Assembly (NCBI GenBank): GCA_910577735.1
Contig: CAJTOO010000009.1
Span: forward strand, 1 to 64,000
DNA from: an uncultured Lachnospiraceae bacterium
GTDB lineage: Bacteria > Bacillota > Clostridia > Lachnospirales > Lachnospiraceae
Length of the DNA stretch: 64,000 nucleotides
Direction of reading: 5' to 3'
Shown: in pieces, positions 35,179-44,212 of the stretch
How positions within the stretch are numbered: the stretch's first letter is position 1
Layout: each line of letters starts with the position of its first letter
Notes under the pieces: model-generated
The model's input: only the letters and a program-made list of their open reading frames with translations
Database searches by the model: none
What the model was told of the DNA's origin: nothing
Program-made: the position numbers and the translations under genes

Positions 35179-35245
35179 CTGATTCACATTATAACATATT
35201 TTCACAGTTCCTGATTCATATTCACCATATACCATATCTGATTCA
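35179..35245 (-). promoter_or_regulatory. Extended -10 promoter and three TGAATCAG direct repeats before the response regulator
   Basis: On the minus strand TGTTATAAT (35196-35188) is an extended -10. TGAATCAG occurs three times (35245-35238, 35218-35211, 35186-35179), 27 and 32 bases apart, roughly integral helical turns. AraC-type regulators often bind direct repeats, so autoregulation is plausible. Confidence 0.4.
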
Positions 35246-35268
35246 CAGTGTACAATCAGAACTTCCGA

Positions 35269-37116
35269 TTATTTCGTCAGCACGGATACACCTGTATCTT
35301 CTACTTTGCCGCCAAGGCTCTCACCTTCTAAAGCCTTCACACAGGCCTCTACGCCCATGGAGCCCATCATATCAGGATTCTGTGCCATGGTGCAGAGGAG
35401 ATTACCGTCTGCAATCAGATTCATGATCGCATCAGACTTATCAAATCCTACACCAACGATATCCGGATTGCCGCCTGCCTTGATCGCATTGCCTGCACCT
35501 GTGGTGGAACCTTCGTTACAGCCAAAGACACCTACCACACCCTGGGTGATATAGTTCTCTGCGATACTCTGGGATTTCGCCGCATCGCCCTCACCATACT
35601 GAGTCTCTAAGATCGTAAAGCCAGTTCCCTCAAAAGCGGAACGGAAGCCTTCCTCACGCATCACGCAGGAATCGGTTGCTGCATTTACATTGATGATACC
35701 AATATCGCCGGATGTTACGCCTGCTGCCTCTAAAGCCTTGATCATTTCCTGACCTGCTGTTGCACCTGCTGCCTTATTGTCTGTGGAGAAAGTTGCCTCT
35801 GCATCCACATTAGCCGGAGAGTCTACATACACAATCTTAACACCTGCTGCGGATGCCTCGTTGAGAGCGGAAGAGATTGCATCCGGACCATTAGCTGCTA
35901 CCATAATCGCATCATAACCGCCTGCCACTGCATTGTTCACACACTCAATCTGCTGTGCATCGTCCTTGGTGTTGGGTGCCATAAAGGTTACGCTTACACC
36001 CAGTTCCTTTGCTTTCGCCTGCGCGCCATCATTCAAAGTCACCCAGTGCTGGTCGATGGAATCCATTGTGATCAGCGCGATCTTCCACTCTTTGCTTGCT
36101 TTAGCCGCGCCGTCAGAAGCAGGAGCTGCACCGCCTAATGCTTCCGCATTAATCACAGATACGCCCGTATCTTCCACTTTACCGCCAAGGCTCTCGCCAT
36201 TGATTGCTGCCACTGCCGCTTTCACGCCTTCATAACCCATCACATCAGGATTCTGTGCCATGGTACACAGAAGGTGGCCGTCTTTGATCAGATTCTGGAT
36301 AGCATCAGATTTATCGAAACCTACGCCTACAATACCAGCATTGCCGGCTGCCTTAATGGCATTACCTGTACCTGTTGTGGAACCTTCGTTACAGCCAAAG
36401 ATACCTACCACGCCCTGAGTGATATAGTTCTCTGCAATACTCTGAGATTTCGCTGCATCGCCCTCACCATACTGAGTCTCTAAGATCGTAAAGGAACTTC
36501 CTTCAAATGCCGCCCTGAAACCTTCCTCACGCATCACGCAGGAATCGGTTGCTGCATTTACATTGACAATACCGATATCACCGGATGTCACGCCTGCTGC
36601 CTCAAGGGCTTTGATCATCTCCTGACCTGCTGTCGTACCTGCTGCCTTGTTGTCTGTGGAATATGTGGCCTCTGCATCCACATTAGCCGGGGAATCCACA
36701 TATACAATCTTCACGCCTGCGGAGGATGCCTCTTTCAATGCGGAAGAGATTGCATCCGGGCCGTTTGCTGCCACAATGATTGCTTTGTAGCCGCCTGCCA
36801 CTGCATTATTCACACACTCAATCTGCTGTGCATCGTCTTTGGTATTGGGTGCCATAAAATCTACAGTTACACCAAGTTCCTCTGCTGCCTTCTGTGCACC
36901 CTCATTCAGCGTCACCCAATGCTGATCGATGGAATCCATCGTAATCAGCGCAATCTTGGTATCTCCGCCGGAAGACGGCGCTGCCGCCTCTGTGTCTGCA
37001 CCAGCCTCTGTACCGGTTTCTGCTCCTGTCTGTGCAGCTTTGTCACCGCCGCATCCTGTCAGGGAAGCTGCTGCCATTGTCATGCAGCAAAGCATGGCCA
37101 ATATTTTCTTCTTCAT
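35269..37116 (-). CDS. Sugar-type ABC lipoprotein with two tandem periplasmic-binding domains
   Basis: The 615-residue protein has a lipoprotein signal with LTGC (Cys22), then a disordered linker. Binding domain 1 spans 54-322, a 22-residue Ala-rich linker 323-344, and binding domain 2 345-615. Each domain is a complete type 1 periplasmic binding protein (Peripla_BP_4/RbsB-like; KIALITMDSIDQHW, GPDAISSAL, CTMAQNPD). By eye the two halves differ at about 33 of 269 positions, so the duplication is recent. Ligand is unknown; ribose, galactose or AI-2-like sugars are the family range. It is the third gene after ATPase and permease, with AGGAGG before the ATG. Confidence 0.93.
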   Translation of the reverse strand: MKKKILAMLCCMTMAAASLTGCGGDKAAQTGAETGTEAGADTEAAAPSSGGDTKIALITMDSIDQHWVTLNEGAQKAAEELGVTVDFMAPNTKDDAQQIECVNNAVAGGYKAIIVAANGPDAISSALKEASSAGVKIVYVDSPANVDAEATYSTDNKAAGTTAGQEMIKALEAAGVTSGDIGIVNVNAATDSCVMREEGFRAAFEGSSFTILETQYGEGDAAKSQSIAENYITQGVVGIFGCNEGSTTGTGNAIKAAGNAGIVGVGFDKSDAIQNLIKDGHLLCTMAQNPDVMGYEGVKAAVAAINGESLGGKVEDTGVSVINAEALGGAAPASDGAAKASKEWKIALITMDSIDQHWVTLNDGAQAKAKELGVSVTFMAPNTKDDAQQIECVNNAVAGGYDAIMVAANGPDAISSALNEASAAGVKIVYVDSPANVDAEATFSTDNKAAGATAGQEMIKALEAAGVTSGDIGIINVNAATDSCVMREEGFRSAFEGTGFTILETQYGEGDAAKSQSIAENYITQGVVGVFGCNEGSTTGAGNAIKAGGNPDIVGVGFDKSDAIMNLIADGNLLCTMAQNPDMMGSMGVEACVKALEGESLGGKVEDTGVSVLTK

Positions 37117-37161
37117 ACCTTATCCTCCTTTAATTATCTATCGCTATCCGCTTCTGCGGTC

Positions 37162-38178
37162 CTAGCCCTTTTTCTTCTTGGCAAACTGTCCGCTTCTGAG
37201 CACTACATCGAGCAGAACTGCCACTACTACGATAATACCGATGACAAGCCGCTGGATACCTACCTGTGCGCCTATCATGTTCAAACCGTTTTCCAGGGTC
37301 TGCCATACCGCAGATCCAGCCAGCGTACCCAGCAAAATACCGGTTCCGCCAAGAGGTGACACACCGCCGATAACACCGGCTGCCACACCGTACATCTCAT
37401 ACATATTGCCTGCTTCCATATTGCCCATGCCTGCCTGTGCACACAAGATCAATCCTACAACCCATGAACACACTGCACTGACCAGATAAGCCTTGGTAGT
37501 CGTAGCCACCACATTGACGCCGGAAAGCTTGGCTGCATCTATGTTGGAACCAATGGCGTAAATATGTCTTCCCGTCCTTGTCTTGGACAGCAGGAAGAAG
37601 AAAATTACAAACATAATGATCGCTATCCAGAACGTATTATAAACACCTGCGGTAGTTCCGTAGTAGAAGAAGTTCTGGAACTTATCACCCGTCTCTTTGC
37701 CAATGCCGGTTGCAATGGCGTCTGTGTTACGGTTATTGTTTACCATATACGCGATGCCGCGTCCCACAAACATGGTACCCAGTGTTGCGATAAACGGCGG
37801 CAGCTTGAACTTGCCCACCAAAATACCGTTGATGATACCAATCACCAGACAACATAAGAGTGCAACCAGCACTGCCAGAAGCGGACTCACTCCAAGGGTC
37901 ATGAGTGTGGCTGATATCATAGCGCTCATTGCCACCATGGAACCTATGGACAGGTCAATATTTCCTGTGATGAGCACGTAACTCTGCGCGATACCGATGA
38001 GCAGATACTTCGACATGGACCGCAGCAGATTCAGGATATTATTGCTGGAAAAAACTGCGGAATTGATCAAACCAAACGCTATGTAAATGATGACCAGACC
38101 CACAAAAGCAGTGAGTGCTGCTCCCATACCCTTGACTGCTAAAAGTCTTTTGATAGGACTCTGCTTTTTGTTGTTCAT
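37162..38178 (-). CDS. Sugar-type ABC permease (RbsC/MglC family)
   Basis: The 338-residue membrane protein has about nine or ten hydrophobic segments. The family signatures GNIDLSIGSMVAMSAM and GAGVIGGVSPLGGTG-like (here GVAAGVIGGVSPLGGTG) are present. It would form the homodimeric channel of the importer. ATG 38178 follows the ATPase stop by one base and has GGGAGG upstream. A longer frame to 38226 overlaps the ATPase gene and is less likely. Confidence 0.92.
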   Translation of the reverse strand: MNNKKQSPIKRLLAVKGMGAALTAFVGLVIIYIAFGLINSAVFSSNNILNLLRSMSKYLLIGIAQSYVLITGNIDLSIGSMVAMSAMISATLMTLGVSPLLAVLVALLCCLVIGIINGILVGKFKLPPFIATLGTMFVGRGIAYMVNNNRNTDAIATGIGKETGDKFQNFFYYGTTAGVYNTFWIAIIMFVIFFFLLSKTRTGRHIYAIGSNIDAAKLSGVNVVATTTKAYLVSAVCSWVVGLILCAQAGMGNMEAGNMYEMYGVAAGVIGGVSPLGGTGILLGTLAGSAVWQTLENGLNMIGAQVGIQRLVIGIIVVVAVLLDVVLRSGQFAKKKKG

Positions 38179-38179
38179 C

Positions 38180-39709
38180 TTACTTTTCCTCCCTGCCGCT
38201 TTGGCTGTTGATTTTCTTATCTTCAAAGGTGGTAGCCAGGGTCAATATCTCATTCTGGCTGGTGTGCCTGGCCATGACTTCTCCGGTAATCCTGCCGTCG
38301 CACATCACGATGATGCGGTCTGCAATGCCCATGACTTCCGGCATTTCCGAGGAGACAAACATAACTGCGATGCCCTGTTTCTTAAGCTCGTTCATCAGGT
38401 TATAGATCTCCACCTTGGCGCCCACATCAATACCCCTGGTAGGCTCGTCGAAGATGACCACTCTGGAATCCCTGGCCAGCCATTTGCCGACTACCACTTT
38501 CTGCTGATTACCGCCGGACAGATTCCCGGCATCAACCTCCACCCCCGGCGTTTTGATCTTAAGATCTGAAACTGCTTTATCACACAGCTCCTTTTCTTTC
38601 TTGCTGTTCACTACGCCTGCCTTATCACAGACAATATCCAGATTGGGCAGCGTGAGATTATGTTTGATACTCAGTTTCGTACACAGTCCGTCCTTTTTTC
38701 TGTCCTCAGGCGCCAGTACAACACCATTGCGGATCGCATCCATAGGGCAGTTTATCTTCACTTCTTTATCATCCACATAAATCTCGCCGGTCTCTTTGGG
38801 ATCCACCCCAAAGATTGCCCTGGTGGTCTCCGTTCTTCCGGCTCCCATCAGTCCGGCGAATCCTACAATTTCACCCTCATAGACGGAGAAATTAATGTCC
38901 CTCACCATTTTTCCCGCATTTAAGTGTTTGACTTCAAACACCTTCCTGCCCTTCTGACACTCTACCCGGGGGAACTTCTCCTTAATCTCACGGCCCACCA
39001 TATAACTGATAATCTGCTCCATCGTGACATCCGCAAAATTCATATCCGTGATATACTGTCCGTCTCTCATGATCGTGACCCTGTCGACAATATGCTGTAA
39101 TTCCTCCAGACGGTGGGATATATATACAATGCCTTTGCCCTCGGATTTCAATTTCTTAATAATCCGGAACAGATCTTCTATCTCTCTGGCTGTCAGAGAA
39201 GAGGTAGGCTCGTCCATAATCAGTATTTTCGCATCGATGGAAAGTGCCTTGGCAATCTCCACCATCTGCTGTTTGGATACCGGCAGATCCCCGACTGTCT
39301 GTTTGGGGTCAATATCAATCTTTAAATCATCCAGAATCCGCTTGGCTTCTGACTCCATTTTTGCATTATTTAATGACAGCCCTCTTTTGATTTCCCGGCC
39401 CAGAAACATATTTTCCGCCACGGAGAGATGTCTGCACATATTCAGTTCCTGATGAATGATCGCAACGCCCGCTTCCTGTGCCTGCTTTGGTGTCAGATCC
39501 CCATATTCCCTGCCAAAAAGCTTTAAAGAACCGCTGTCTCTCGTGTATACACCACTTAAGACTTTCATCAACGTAGACTTCCCTGCGCCATTCTCTCCGA
39601 GCAGTGCCATAACCTCTCCGGCGCGTAATTCAAAGTTAACATGATCCAACGCTTTCACCCCTGGAAAAGTCTTACAGATACTTTCCATGGAGACGATGAT
39701 CTCGTTCAT
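38180..39709 (-). CDS. Sugar-type ABC ATPase with two nucleotide-binding domains (RbsA/MglA family)
   Basis: The 509-residue protein has an intact first domain: GENGAGKST, LPVSKQQMVEIAKAL signature region, LIMDEPTSSL and ISHRLEEL. The second domain has GLMGAGRTE, LSGGNQQKVVVGKWL and VVIFDEPTRGID, as normal for this family, where the second site is weaker. It powers import of the ligand of the tandem binding protein. ATG 39709 with AGGAGGG upstream was chosen over the open frame to 39772. It serves as the intact comparison for the dead paralog at 30991. Confidence 0.94.
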   Translation of the reverse strand: MNEIIVSMESICKTFPGVKALDHVNFELRAGEVMALLGENGAGKSTLMKVLSGVYTRDSGSLKLFGREYGDLTPKQAQEAGVAIIHQELNMCRHLSVAENMFLGREIKRGLSLNNAKMESEAKRILDDLKIDIDPKQTVGDLPVSKQQMVEIAKALSIDAKILIMDEPTSSLTAREIEDLFRIIKKLKSEGKGIVYISHRLEELQHIVDRVTIMRDGQYITDMNFADVTMEQIISYMVGREIKEKFPRVECQKGRKVFEVKHLNAGKMVRDINFSVYEGEIVGFAGLMGAGRTETTRAIFGVDPKETGEIYVDDKEVKINCPMDAIRNGVVLAPEDRKKDGLCTKLSIKHNLTLPNLDIVCDKAGVVNSKKEKELCDKAVSDLKIKTPGVEVDAGNLSGGNQQKVVVGKWLARDSRVVIFDEPTRGIDVGAKVEIYNLMNELKKQGIAVMFVSSEMPEVMGIADRIIVMCDGRITGEVMARHTSQNEILTLATTFEDKKINSQSGREEK

Positions 39710-39746
39710 ATGGCCTTCCCTCCTGATTATTTCTATCCTTGGTTTC

Positions 39747-39774
39747 AGTATAGCAGAAACCTGCCTTTGCAAAA
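39747..39774 (-). promoter_or_regulatory. Promoter of the ABC importer operon
   Basis: On the minus strand TTTTGC (39774-39769) and TATACT (39752-39747) are 16 bases apart, with extended TGC. About 65 bases upstream is the palindrome TAACGTTA (39817-39824), a weak candidate operator. Confidence 0.5.
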
Positions 39775-40032
39775 GGGTGGGGGATTTTTGTTTTATGGGG
39801 GTTTTTTATGCACTTTTAACGTTATCGCCAAAAATACAGTGGATTTCTTGTGCTTTTATATACCAACTGCATATGCGAATACCTGTTTGGACACAAAGCA
39901 GAAGACAAATTGTACAAATACCATCCTCCCACACAGGCAGTCCCATGGCACAAAAAAGGAACCCCTCGTATCATGAAGGATTCCCTGCCCGTCTTGCCGG
40001 CGTATATCTCACAGAAAATAATACAGCCGCCA

Positions 40033-40878
40033 TCAGAATACCATATTCATAAATTCCACAATCACGCCCGCCATTACACCGATGCCATACAGAAGAAACA
40101 GAATCCTCAGATTCTCCCTGCGGTCATCATTTACTTTCAGTAATACCAAATAGCCTACACCTGTACCGGATAACAGACCGGCTATCAGGGCTCCTGCACC
40201 AAGAACACCGCCCAAATACAGCTTCGTGACGATAACGGAAGCCGCACAATTGGGAATCATCCCCACTAACGCTGCAATCAGAACACCTGCCACAGGCTGA
40301 TGCAAAATCAATGCCCCCAAAGTCTCCTCACCAATCAGCGCGATCACCAGATTCAGGACAAAGGAGATCAGCAATATATATATAAACACTTCCAGCGTAT
40401 GATGCAGCGCAGATTTCCAGATTCCACGCTCACAATGGCAATGATGACGTTCACAAAGATGCTCGATCTGCATGTCTTTATCTTTTCTGCGATAAACCAG
40501 ATCAATCCCAAATCCGGCAAAAACCGCAAAGAAAACTTTCACTGCAAGAATCTTTCCCATGATGGGCAGTCCCACATTTTCGGATATCATGATGGGAAGC
40601 ATTTCATCTGAAGTCGATAAGAAAACTGCCATCAGCGTTCCCAGACTTATGATCCTGCCGGCATATAGATTCGATGCCGCCGCCGAAAACCCGCATTGAG
40701 GGAAAACGCCGAGCAGACCGCCAATGGCAGGTCCCGCCTTACCGGATTTTCTGATGACATCCTGCATCCGTTCACCGGCCCGGTGCTCCAGATACTCCAT
40801 CACAAGATATGTGAAAAACAAAAACGGCAGAAGCCTGATACTATCCGCACAACTATCTGCTATTACCTCTAAAATCAT
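40033..40878 (-). CDS. Putative metal efflux permease (ArsP_2 / putative manganese transporter family)
   Basis: The 281-residue membrane protein has about eight to ten hydrophobic segments in two similar halves, marked by GVFPQCGFSAAASNLYAGR and GMIPNCAASVIVTKLYLGG. The paired P-x-C motifs are the family hallmark. Between the halves is a Cys/His-rich loop (HLCERHHCHCE), likely metal-binding. The family is annotated as arsenic or manganese export; the metal is not decided by sequence. AAGGAAATGAT precedes the ATG. It is a single-gene unit. Confidence 0.8.
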   Translation of the reverse strand: MILEVIADSCADSIRLLPFLFFTYLVMEYLEHRAGERMQDVIRKSGKAGPAIGGLLGVFPQCGFSAAASNLYAGRIISLGTLMAVFLSTSDEMLPIMISENVGLPIMGKILAVKVFFAVFAGFGIDLVYRRKDKDMQIEHLCERHHCHCERGIWKSALHHTLEVFIYILLISFVLNLVIALIGEETLGALILHQPVAGVLIAALVGMIPNCAASVIVTKLYLGGVLGAGALIAGLLSGTGVGYLVLLKVNDDRRENLRILFLLYGIGVMAGVIVEFMNMVF

Positions 40879-41150
40879 ATCATTTCCTTACTTCTTTCTA
40901 TCCGTGCTATATAATCTGTATACCCGTATTATTCTGCTGAAACCGGATACTACATAGAATACAATGTCTGTCCCCAAAATGCAAGCAGGACAGCGCTTTC
41001 TATAAATTACATCCTTTTTCTGTATTTTCACAACTATTTATCCATTTTTCACTATTTTTCCGCGGAAAAAAGATTGATTTTTTAGGAAAAATGTACTAAG
41101 ATAAAATGTATATGTTTCTGTCATCATATGACAAATGAGGGGGTTTTTAA

Positions 41151-41420
41151 ATGGAAGGCTTAAAAAATATCATGGAAGATGCAGTGGAATATCAGCTTAA
41201 CAAACTGTTACCCACTATGCCCAATGTTTGTTCCTGCGATAATTGTAAACTGGACATGGCATCCTATGCACTCAACAGACTTTCACCCCAATATGTGCGC
41301 ACAAATACCGGTGCACTTTTCCAAAAACTGAACAATTATCAGCCGCAGGCTGAGGTAGAAATACTGACTGTCGTGATTTCTGCAATTAATAAGATTGGAA
41401 GCCATCCGCAGCATGATTAA
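41151..41420 (+). CDS. ComFB family protein
   Basis: The 89-residue protein matches the ComFB fold: NIMEDAVEYQLNKLLP, a CSCDNCKLDMASYALNRL block with three cysteines, and SPQYVRTNTGALFQKL. Members in other phyla bind cyclic nucleotides, but no ligand is known here. GAGGGGG precedes the ATG. It stands alone on the plus strand. Upstream is a 16-base palindrome at 41055-41070. The region 40879-41150 shows no other feature. Confidence 0.82.
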   Translation: MEGLKNIMEDAVEYQLNKLLPTMPNVCSCDNCKLDMASYALNRLSPQYVRTNTGALFQKLNNYQPQAEVEILTVVISAINKIGSHPQHD

Positions 41421-41611
41421 TCAGCAAGTGAATAAATTCTGACACTGTCTTAAATAAACCGAAAAAGGTATAGTGCCAATGGATGATTACCTTATAACTC
41501 TTATCCAACGAGCCGCAGATAATTTCATCGAAATTGGCAGCTATATCTTTTTATTTTTACGCAAAAATCCGGCACTTCAATATTTATCTATTCTCTATTA
41601 TTTCTAAACGT

Positions 41612-42838
41612 TTAATTCCAGACATTTTCCACCGTAACTTCCCTGCCATATTCTTCTGTATACCGCTTGGCCAAGACTTTTCTCGTCTCTTCTCTTAAGT
41701 ACTCGTAATCTTCCACCGTTACCACTGAATAACCGTTAACGGTTCCGTCCCAGCCACACTCCAGCAGATATGCCCTGCCATCCGCCTTCACAAATATAAC
41801 ATCTACTAGTGTGCTGATATCCCCCTCACTGTTTGTCCGATAGCAGCTCCTAACTTCATCATAAGACTCCTGTATACCAATCCTATCAGTCAGAAAACAC
41901 TCCGCCTGTTCTTTGATTTTTTGAATCCGGGCCGGGGCCTCTTCTATGGCAGGTCTGACAGCTTCCAACTGCTCCCGAACCTGATCGCCGCTATAACTCG
42001 CTCCAAGGAGACTGCCATCCTCCACGCCAACCCAGAAGTAATAATACTTACTGTTAACCATATCGCTCCAATCGACACAGTAAGCCGGTTGTCCCACAAC
42101 AACTTGTGCAGCATCTGCATCATAATAATGGTTCAGTTCCAGGCTGCTTCCATCTACACCATAGATTTTCTGAATATATTCTTCTGCAATTATTACTGCC
42201 TGCTCTTCTGTCACACCGCCTGCTTCCACTGCCTGTGCAATCTGTTCCTTTTCGGCTGCCTTCTTATTCGCAGCTTCCTCAGCATACGCTTCCTCATACC
42301 GCTTCTGTAACGCATAATTACGCTTGTGTTCGAAATCTATCTTCTGCAGAATTTCTTCATCTGTCAATTCCCTATCCTCAGGCAGATAGAATGTGCTGGT
42401 AATAGTCAAGAAACAAAACTCATATGCCTTCGCCTCTTCCTCGCTGTCTACCTGTTGTATCTCCTCCGCGGGAAATACACCATTCTGATACTGCTTGTAT
42501 AATTCCTCCATCCGAGTCTCCTCCGCTTCGGTATAGGGTCTGGTATAACCATCTGCCCCCACACGCTGCGCATCCAGCTGCTCCACCGCCGTCTTCATCT
42601 CCGTTTCCGGCACTTTTTCCATACGCTCACGCACCAGTGAACTGACCAGCGCCCGTACCGGTACGCTCAAAATTCCCACTGCAAGAAAACAGACTGCCAA
42701 AGCTGCCGCCACCCGCAGACCATTCCAGTGCATATGACGCATTCTTCTTCCCTTCTTTAGCTCCCGAATCATCTGCTGTTTCTTGTCATCTTCCAGTTCT
42801 ATATGTTCCACTGCCTGTTTTAACGCTGCAATTTTCAT
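41612..42838 (-). CDS. Putative anti-sigma factor, single-pass membrane protein
   Basis: The 408-residue protein has a short cytoplasmic N-terminus of about 40 residues, a membrane segment (about 42-68) and a large acidic extracytoplasmic region with no family I recognise. Placement directly downstream of an ECF sigma gene (54 bases), together with this topology, is the basis for the anti-sigma call. The N-terminal KQAVEHIELEDDKKQQMIREL helix would be the sigma-binding part. No zinc-binding HxxxCxxC motif is present. GGGAGG precedes the ATG. Confidence 0.6.
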   Translation of the reverse strand: MKIAALKQAVEHIELEDDKKQQMIRELKKGRRMRHMHWNGLRVAAALAVCFLAVGILSVPVRALVSSLVRERMEKVPETEMKTAVEQLDAQRVGADGYTRPYTEAEETRMEELYKQYQNGVFPAEEIQQVDSEEEAKAYEFCFLTITSTFYLPEDRELTDEEILQKIDFEHKRNYALQKRYEEAYAEEAANKKAAEKEQIAQAVEAGGVTEEQAVIIAEEYIQKIYGVDGSSLELNHYYDADAAQVVVGQPAYCVDWSDMVNSKYYYFWVGVEDGSLLGASYSGDQVREQLEAVRPAIEEAPARIQKIKEQAECFLTDRIGIQESYDEVRSCYRTNSEGDISTLVDVIFVKADGRAYLLECGWDGTVNGYSVVTVEDYEYLREETRKVLAKRYTEEYGREVTVENVWN

Positions 42839-42893
42839 AGTCTCCTCCCTTTCTGTGATGCTTTCATCCCAGCTTAATTGAGATTACACATTC

Positions 42894-43370
42894 TTATGAC
42901 CTTCCTCTTTTTCGCGGATCTTCTTCCAGTTTAAGCCGCAGCATTTCCCGCCCCCTCTGCAGTCTCTTTTTAACTGCATTGACAGAAATACCCAGTAATT
43001 CTGCGACTTCCGCTGTCTTATATCCTTCTATGTAATGAAGATAAACCACCGATTTGACCGAAAGCGGGAGGCCGATCAGCTCCGTCAACACTTCACTGTA
43101 TTCCGGATCCTCATAGCTTGCCGTAATCTCTTCGATATCTATTTTGGGATGACGCAGGTTAAACCGCCGCATATCCCGACACCGGTTCTGTGCTACTTTA
43201 ATCAGCCAGGCCTTCTCATGCTCCTGATCTGTAAAGCCTCCTGTCCGTTCCAGATATTTGCAGAGCGTATCCTGCACGGCGTCCTGTGCATCTGCCTCAT
43301 TGCCCAGCATGACGACACAGATCCTGTAAAGCATAGTGCTGTATTTCATTACTACTTCTTCAATTGTCAT
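42894..43370 (-). CDS. ECF-type RNA polymerase sigma factor
   Basis: The 158-residue protein has sigma region 2 (LYRICVVMLGNEADAQDAVQDTLCKYL, KAWLIKVAQNRCRDMRR) and region 4 (LPLSVKSVVYLHYIEGYKTAEVAELLGISVNAVKKRLQRGREML, a helix-turn-helix). This is normal for ECF sigma factors. It should direct a stress or envelope regulon controlled by the downstream membrane protein. No autoregulatory promoter with correct spacing was found upstream. Confidence 0.92.
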   Translation of the reverse strand: MTIEEVVMKYSTMLYRICVVMLGNEADAQDAVQDTLCKYLERTGGFTDQEHEKAWLIKVAQNRCRDMRRFNLRHPKIDIEEITASYEDPEYSEVLTELIGLPLSVKSVVYLHYIEGYKTAEVAELLGISVNAVKKRLQRGREMLRLKLEEDPRKRGRS

Positions 43371-43452
43371 AAGTAATCTACCTTTCCCAACCTGCAGGCT
43401 GTTATTTGGACGTCTCTACTTATAACACGTATCATAACCGCAAATGGTGTTA

Positions 43453-43486
43453 CAAAAAAGGCAGAAAATTTTCATTTTCTGCCTTT
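43453..43486 (-). terminator. Terminator after the CarD-like gene
   Basis: A perfect 13-bp stem (AAAGGCAGAAAAT/ATTTTCTGCCTTT) with a GAAA loop is followed by a T run on the minus strand, nine bases after the stop. Confidence 0.9.
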
Positions 43487-43494
43487 GGTAGTTT

Positions 43495-44010
43495 CTATTC
43501 CTGACTTTCCTGTTTTTCTACGGTTTCTAAAATATACGCCCCGACCTGGTCTTTGGGGATGGAGAGGGCCAGAGACATCTCACTGTAGAGAAGCTCTTCT
43601 GCCTTCCGCAGATATTGCTCATCGGAGGAGAGTACTTTCTTTCCTTCCTTGATACGGATCCTCTTTCTCTGGTACAGCGTCTTGATAATCTGCACCAGAC
43701 TTCTGGAATCATAGGTGCGGATAGCATCTTTATAAGTCTGTTCCCTGCGCTTCTCCTCCTGAACCCACATCACATCAATCTCCTTTATATGCTCAATGAG
43801 TTTCTGGGCTTCCTCTTTATTCATGATCCTGCGCATGATCACCTTCTCATTATCTACCGGTGTATAAATGGTGCTCGTCTTCTCAAAAACCGGCTCAAGG
43901 AGGTAATATTTTCTCTTCTTGTCCAACCGATCAACCGGGTTGTCTGTAATGTCAATAACGCGGCAGACACCATGTCCGCCGCATATGATCAGTTCACCTT
44001 TCTTAAACAT
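43495..44010 (-). CDS. CarD family transcriptional regulator
   Basis: The 171-residue protein starts FKKGELIICGGHGVCRVIDI, the RNA-polymerase-interacting domain shared by CarD and TRCF. A helical C-terminal domain (about 80-165) would contact promoter DNA. CarD proteins bind the RNA polymerase beta subunit and stabilise open complexes. GGAGGG precedes the ATG. Its promoter region carries the palindrome ACACTTAAAGTGT (44076-44088). Confidence 0.88.
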   Translation of the reverse strand: MFKKGELIICGGHGVCRVIDITDNPVDRLDKKRKYYLLEPVFEKTSTIYTPVDNEKVIMRRIMNKEEAQKLIEHIKEIDVMWVQEEKRREQTYKDAIRTYDSRSLVQIIKTLYQRKRIRIKEGKKVLSSDEQYLRKAEELLYSEMSLALSIPKDQVGAYILETVEKQESQE

Positions 44011-44212
44011 CTTTTCCCTCCAAACTCTTTGACCCCAAACGCTGCCGATAGTTACCCTTACTATATATTATTCTAACACTTAAAGTGTCCGGTCGTAAGT
44101 ATTTTCGGGAAATGAAGCGATTTTCAGCACTTTTATGATATAAAGCGCTCTTTCTTTTGTGAAAATCTGCTAACAATATTCTGTCGAATAAAAGTAACCG
44201 AAGACTCCTTCC

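Noticed and set aside
40879..41150. Vegetative promoter for the ComFB-like gene
   Set aside because: A TAAAAT near 41103 is present but no -35 stands at proper distance.
43380..43460. TGTAAC ... CGTG pair as an ECF autoregulatory promoter
   Set aside because: The spacer is 19 bases, too long for the usual ECF promoter, and it overlaps the terminator of the previous gene.
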